Assembly: GCA_024743405.1 (NCBI GenBank)
Contig: JANSWP010000024.1
Coordinates: 1-64,000, forward strand
Direction: 5' to 3'
Source of the DNA: Bacteroidota bacterium
GTDB taxonomy: Bacteria > Bacteroidota > Bacteroidia > Chitinophagales > Saprospiraceae
DNA: 64,000 bases
Shown here: positions 59,950 to 64,000 of the stretch, piece by piece
Layout: each line of letters opens with the position of its first letter
Numbering within the stretch: position 1 is the stretch's first letter
Notes under the pieces: generated by a model
The model's input: the letters and a program-made list of their open reading frames with translations, nothing else
Database searches by the model: none
What the model was told of the DNA's origin: nothing
Made by a program: the position numbers and the translations under genes

Positions 59950-61753
59950 TAACATACATACCCTCAATCTCCGCCTTATACTGTTCATTAATAAACTTCC
60001 TTTTCACTTTCATAGTCGGTGTCACCTCCCCATCTTCTTGGTATAATCGCTTTTTCAAAATAGTGAATTTCCGAACACTTTCAACCCTAGATAGCGTTTT
60101 ATTCACCTTTTTCACCTCACCATCAATAAGGTTAATAATATCCTCATGTTCCGCTAAATCAGCATAAGTAGCATATTGAATTTTTAAGTCTTGTGCATAC
60201 TTATTGATCGTATCTTCATCTAAAATAATAATAGCTGATACAAATTTTCGCCGGTCGCCAATTACAATTGCATCATTGATGTATGGACTAAATTTGAGTT
60301 TATTTTCGATGAATTGAGGTGCGATATTTTTGCCTCCGGCTGTAATAATAATATCCTTTTTCCTATCCACAATTTGGACAAAGCCTTCCTCATCCATCCT
60401 CCCAATATCGCCCGTATGTATCCAACCATTTTTCAAAGCATTTTCCGTTGCTTCAGGGTTTTTATAATAGCCTTGAAAAATACCATTGTGTTTAGCCACA
60501 ATTTCGCCGTCATCTGCAATTTTAAACTCGATATTTTTGAATGGCTTCCCAACATAGCCTAATTTGAAATGATTAAGCGTAGAAAATGTCAAAATCGCTG
60601 AAGTTTCCGTCATTCCATACCCTTCAAAAAGGGGCAATCCAATGGCATTAAAAAATTTCAAAATATCGGGTGAAATTGGTGCAGCTCCACTAAATGCAAA
60701 TCGCATTCTTTCCATTCCAAGCCGTTCTTTGAGGTAATAGAAGACCCCTTTTTGAGCAATAAAATTCCCAATCTCCAATAAAAAAGATGGAGATTTTCCA
60801 GCTAATCTTGCCTCTGCATATGCCATTCCAACTTTAATTGCCCAGCCATATACAAGCCGTTTAATGGGCTTTGCATCCTTCATATTTAGATATATGCTGG
60901 AATAATATTTCTCCCAAATTCGAGGAACCGCATAACCAATGGTTGGGTGAATTTCTCTTAAGTTTTGGGAAACAGTTTCAATACTTTCCACAAAATTCAA
61001 TGTATAACCAACCCATAGTTGAACATATACACTAAACATCCTTTCGAAAATATGGCAAAGCGGCAAAAATGACATGATCTCTTCCTCATGAGTAACCAAG
61101 CCCTCATCTTCCATCTCCACAACTTGTTGCGCCGACCAAAGTAAATTTTTACTCGACAACATAGCGCCTTTTGGATTCCCCGTCGTACCTGAAGTATAAA
61201 CTAAAATCGCCAAATCATCCTCTTTTGCTAATGCCATTCGATCGTTTAGTCGTTCTGGATATTTTGCATCTTTCTGATGCCCTAACTCCAACAAAGTATT
61301 AAAATATAGCAAATTATCCTCTTTCAAATGACGTAAACCTTTTTCCTCCCAATAAACCACTTTATTCAAAGACGGTGAATTATCTTTAAATGCCAGCCAT
61401 TTATCTACCTGCTCTTCATCTTCTGCAAACAGCACTTTACATTCTGCATGATCCACTATGTATTTGACCTGTTTCCATGAATTAGTCGTATATATTCCTA
61501 CCGTAACTGCTCCTACCATTTGAGTTGCCATATCGATGAATAGCCACTCTGGGGAGTTTTCTCCAATTACCCCCACAAAGTCTCCTCGCTCAACACCCAA
61601 ATCAATCAGCGACTGTGCTAAATACCGAGCATTTTTGTAATATTCTGTCCAAGATATTTCCTGCCAAAGCCCGTATTTTTTGTGACGCATAGCGACTTTG
61701 TTGCCATATTTGGCAGACATTTCTTTGAATCTTTGTGGTACTATGTAGGTCAT
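59942..61753 (-). CDS. Long-chain fatty-acid/aryl-CoA ligase (AMP-dependent synthetase)
   Basis: A 603-residue adenylate-forming enzyme. Core motifs: A3-like YTSGTTGNPKGAMLSSKNLL, the LPLCHIFERM segment, A5-like YGMTETSAILTFSTL, A7 GWIHTGDIGRMDEEGFVQIV, then DRKKDIIITAGGKNIAPQFI, and the catalytic Lys of the C-terminal subdomain in VKRKFINEQYKAEIEGMYVK. The sequence resembles the FAA1/FadD15 long-chain branch (FSGAAPISPDILKFFNAIG, SLLE-type linkers). It activates a carboxylic acid as an acyl-AMP and transfers it to CoA. It is flanked by a LivF-type ATPase (34 bases upstream) and a LivK-type binding protein, a pairing seen in several phyla. Its end overlaps hairpin element H7. Confidence 0.9.
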   Translation of the reverse strand: MTYIVPQRFKEMSAKYGNKVAMRHKKYGLWQEISWTEYYKNARYLAQSLIDLGVERGDFVGVIGENSPEWLFIDMATQMVGAVTVGIYTTNSWKQVKYIVDHAECKVLFAEDEEQVDKWLAFKDNSPSLNKVVYWEEKGLRHLKEDNLLYFNTLLELGHQKDAKYPERLNDRMALAKEDDLAILVYTSGTTGNPKGAMLSSKNLLWSAQQVVEMEDEGLVTHEEEIMSFLPLCHIFERMFSVYVQLWVGYTLNFVESIETVSQNLREIHPTIGYAVPRIWEKYYSSIYLNMKDAKPIKRLVYGWAIKVGMAYAEARLAGKSPSFLLEIGNFIAQKGVFYYLKERLGMERMRFAFSGAAPISPDILKFFNAIGLPLFEGYGMTETSAILTFSTLNHFKLGYVGKPFKNIEFKIADDGEIVAKHNGIFQGYYKNPEATENALKNGWIHTGDIGRMDEEGFVQIVDRKKDIIITAGGKNIAPQFIENKLKFSPYINDAIVIGDRRKFVSAIIILDEDTINKYAQDLKIQYATYADLAEHEDIINLIDGEVKKVNKTLSRVESVRKFTILKKRLYQEDGEVTPTMKVKRKFINEQYKAEIEGMYVKK

Positions 61754-61787
61754 TTTGTTCTATATTCAATGTTTAAAACTAAAAAAA

Positions 61788-62564
61788 TCACCAACGTCTT
61801 TTGCGTTTATACCTTTGATATCCTTTTGCCGAAACTTCACTTTTTATTCCCAAATAGAACTCCTTTACATCCTCATTTTCCCGTAAATCTGCTGCTACTC
61901 CAGAAGTCACAAATCGTCCATTCTCCATTACGTATCCAAAATCCGCTATTTTGAGTGCCATATTTGCATTTTGTTCGACAATCAAAATCGTCACGCCTTC
62001 CTTTTTGATCATCGGAATAATATCAAAAATCTGTTGAACCAACAGGGGTGATAAACCTAAAGACGGTTCATCCATAAGCAATAATTTGGGACGATTCATC
62101 ATGGCGCGAGCGATGGCGAGCATTTGTTGTTCTCCTCCAGAGAGGGTGCCTGCAAGTTGATTTTTTCGTGCTCTCAAAATCGGAAACCATTCATACATTC
62201 GCACCAAATCTACTTCAATTTCTTTCTTTTTCCCCCGTAAATAGGCCCCAACCAAAAGGTTTTCCATCACCGTTAATTCATCAAAAATCTCTCTCCCTTC
62301 AGGTACATACCCGATACCCACTTTAACGATTGCCTCTGTATCTTTTCCATGAATAGGCTTGCCTTCAAAAAAAATAGTCCCCTTATCAGGTTGGTCATCT
62401 AACAAGCCCATTATGGTATTCAAAATGGTCGTTTTTCCCGCACCGTTATTGCCTAAAATGGCGGTTATCGTTCCTTCTTGAATTTCAAAAGAGACCCCAT
62501 GAACAACTCGGATGATGTCGTAATAGGTTTCAATATTATTGACTTGTAAAAGTGGTTTGGGCAT
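61788..62564 (-). CDS. LivF-like ABC transporter ATP-binding protein
   Basis: 258 residues. Walker A GNNGAGKTTILNTIMG (about residues 35-50), Q-loop followed by VGIGYVPEGREIFDELTVME, signature LSGGEQQMLAIARAMMNRPK, Walker B LLLMDEPSLGLSPLLVQQIF and switch ILIVEQNANMAL. The YVPEGRxxFxxLTVxENL and EPSLGLSP strings mark the LivF (rather than LivG) branch of branched-chain amino-acid-type importers. The C-terminus has a basic tail (KGYQRYKRKRRW). Its permease partners LivH and LivM, and the second ATPase LivG, are not in this window. The ligase gene follows 34 bases downstream. Confidence 0.9.
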   Translation of the reverse strand: MPKPLLQVNNIETYYDIIRVVHGVSFEIQEGTITAILGNNGAGKTTILNTIMGLLDDQPDKGTIFFEGKPIHGKDTEAIVKVGIGYVPEGREIFDELTVMENLLVGAYLRGKKKEIEVDLVRMYEWFPILRARKNQLAGTLSGGEQQMLAIARAMMNRPKLLLMDEPSLGLSPLLVQQIFDIIPMIKKEGVTILIVEQNANMALKIADFGYVMENGRFVTSGVAADLRENEDVKEFYLGIKSEVSAKGYQRYKRKRRW

Positions 62565-62800
62565 GTTGTTGTCTAATTTATTATGCTATACTATTATGTA
62601 CTCGTTACTAATAAGAAGCAAGATACCTAAAATTCAGAAAAGGTTATGGTAAAAGGATTTGTGGATTTTTAAATCGACTATCCCATTATCTTTTATTGTA
62701 TTTGAGCCTTTCCACATATAGTTACGCTAATGGAATAGTGCTTTATCGGAGGATTAATAATAGGTGAGCCAGACAACATAAACCACCATTTCAAAATACA
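62565..62800. other. Spacer between the regulator and LivF-like genes
   Basis: 236 bases, AT-rich. It contains TATGCTATACTATTATG near 62582, but no clear promoter pair, hairpin or repeat element. Because there is a spacer, the regulator and the transport genes may be separate units. Confidence 0.35.
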
Positions 62801-63562
62801 CTATTGCCTAGCGTTATCATACCAATCCTTAAAAGCTTCCTTCCTTCTCCTAGCGATAGGAATGTCAATACCATCTGTAAGTGTAACCGCAAAGCTTTTT
62901 GGGTCAGGTTGAATATGGACAAAATTGATAATGTGGGATTTATGACATCGGAAAAACCCCTTATCACTTAACAACTCCTCCATATCACCAATGGTCTTCG
63001 TAGTAAGCTTCTTTTTGTTATTGATTAAGTGGATATAACTATAATTTCGTTCGCCTTCAATTCGAATAATATTTTTTAAAACCATGCGCATTTCACCTTC
63101 CTGGGTCTGTAAAATGAGTGTTTGATCAGCTGCTTTTTCTGTTTTCAGGTTCTTAAGCGCATTTTGAATTTTGTCTATTGGTTTATTTTGTTGGCTATTA
63201 AATTTATATCGCTTGATCGCATTCCGAAGTTCTCCTAAGTCAATTGGCTTGACCAAATAATCCAAGGCATTAAAACGTATTGCTTTTATAGCATAGTGAC
63301 TATAAAAGGTAATGAAGATGGTTTGAAAGAAAATATCCTCTATTTTAGACAACATTTCAAAGCCCGTCATATCTGCCATTTCTACATCCAAAAAAATTAA
63401 TTCCGGTTGATAGGAGGCAATTTTTTCTAACCCCTCGGTTCCACTCCCTGCCGTATCCACTATCTCCACTTCTGGGAAATATTGATTCAATTTATCTTGA
63501 AGTAATTCTTTGATAAATGGATCATCATCAATAATGAGGCTTCTTATTTTAGTTAAAGACAT
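62801..63562 (-). CDS. LytTR-type response regulator
   Basis: 253 residues from the ATG at 63562 (MSLTKIRSLIIDDDPFIKEL); an in-frame ATG at 63622 would add 20 unlikely residues. Receiver domain about 1-120: DDD pocket (residues 12-14), phosphoacceptor D59 in LIFLDVEMADMTGFEM, and Lys in LDYLVKPIDLGEL. The LytTR DNA-binding domain is at about 150-250 (GEMRMVLKNIIRIEGERNYS, RCHKSHIINFVHIQPDPKSF). No cognate histidine kinase is adjacent. The position before the LivF-like gene gives no proof of a regulatory link. Confidence 0.9.
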   Translation of the reverse strand: MSLTKIRSLIIDDDPFIKELLQDKLNQYFPEVEIVDTAGSGTEGLEKIASYQPELIFLDVEMADMTGFEMLSKIEDIFFQTIFITFYSHYAIKAIRFNALDYLVKPIDLGELRNAIKRYKFNSQQNKPIDKIQNALKNLKTEKAADQTLILQTQEGEMRMVLKNIIRIEGERNYSYIHLINNKKKLTTKTIGDMEELLSDKGFFRCHKSHIINFVHIQPDPKSFAVTLTDGIDIPIARRRKEAFKDWYDNARQ

Positions 63563-63847
63563 TTGTTTATTTATTCGAAATGGTTTCTCTCCATCAAATC
63601 TACTTATTTGTTGGCATTTCAATTGAAATTATTGCTTCCAAAAAAAAAATTGTGTTATTATTGGGTATCAATAAAATCTATGCTGACCTCAAAAGACATT
63701 GATCAAACGGTTGATCCAACGGTTTTTTCACTATTAATCTAACCGATAGATAAATCGCTCTCCCGTAGGATAAATAAGGTCTCTTCACTAGGATAATGTG
63801 TCGTTAAATTGCATTCATATTTACCATTTCACGATTAAATAAATAAG

Positions 63848-64000
63848 ATGAATAAACTATCCTTACTGCTATCCAGCTTGTTTTTTCTTTTTTGGTTGTC
63901 TTCAGTTCAGTGTCAGACAATTGATGCCTCTGAAGCAACAAAAGCCCTTAGAAGAACTGTCAATAAAGTCCTTCCCGGCAATCTCAACATTGATGCCTTC
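63848..64000 (+). CDS. Secreted protein, 3' truncated by the window edge
   Basis: Fifty-one codons are visible. The ATG at 63848 begins MNKLSLLLSSLFFLFWLSSV, then QCQ, a good signal peptide; the mature part starts TIDASEATKALRRTVNKVLP and runs off the end. No domain can be assigned. It is divergent from the LytTR regulator, with 285 bases between them. Confidence 0.6.
   Translation, partial: MNKLSLLLSSLFFLFWLSSVQCQTIDASEATKALRRTVNKVLPGNLNIDAF

Overview
The window (about 37% GC by eye) comes from a member of the Bacteroidota, most likely a Saprospiria-type marine or activated-sludge bacterium. The phylum call rests on three type IX secretion (T9SS) C-terminal sorting domains, Bacteroidota-type -7 boxes (TAnnTTTG), weak ribosome binding sites, and phylum-typical families (DUF5916, DUF6340, CRTAC1/VCBS, peptidase S74 tail-fibre-like proteins, LytTR regulator, ABC permease fused to M1 peptidase). 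The order-level call is inference. No rRNA, tRNA, CRISPR array, transposase or integrase was found.

Layout. 1-216: C-terminal end of an S74-type surface protein. 381-5006: flavin monooxygenase, secreted serine hydrolase and a small acidic protein, separated by repeat-rich spacers. 5529-10122: ABC exporter whose permease carries an M1 aminopeptidase domain, with its ATPase. 10328-13893: MFS transporter, secreted protein, Spo0M-like protein, TPR lipoprotein. 14401-17924: YciO-like protein and MutS2. 18533-23983: envelope genes (DUF6340 lipoprotein, amidase, double-OmpA protein, MORN-caspase protein). 24846-37112: surface block with a roughly 2000-residue T9SS adhesin, a coiled-coil T9SS protein, an S74 protein and a CRTAC1 protein. 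37614-40744: cystathionine beta-synthase, membrane protein, FAD amine-oxidase-like protein. 40965-44745: a candidate copper locus (Cys-rich membrane peptide, two MbnP-like lipoproteins, one MbnH/MauG-like diheme protein). 44786-50676: dCTP deaminase, NHL-repeat T9SS protein, PnuC, DUF5916 outer-membrane protein. 50938-55671: Cys-rich secreted protein divergent from a two-component system, VOC protein, membrane protein, VF530 protein. 55878-63562: GAF-domain protein, then LivK-like binding protein, acyl-CoA ligase, LivF-like ATPase and LytTR regulator. 63848-64000: start of a secreted protein.

The least explained content lies between the genes. Four interlocking families of structured repeats recur: (H) seven hairpin elements of about 155-180 nt with unrelated self-complementary arms around a roughly 52-nt core; (C) two three-armed cloverleaf elements of about 210 nt whose 61-nt central hairpins have different sequences but intact 29-bp pairing, plus a half-copy; (P) seven copies of a motif that folds as an H-type pseudoknot, with a compensatory change; and (R) four copies of a roughly 240-300 nt composite repeat that carries P, one of them interrupted by an H element. 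Compensatory changes argue that structure is maintained. Together they look like non-autonomous mobile or RNA elements whose mobilising enzyme is outside this window.
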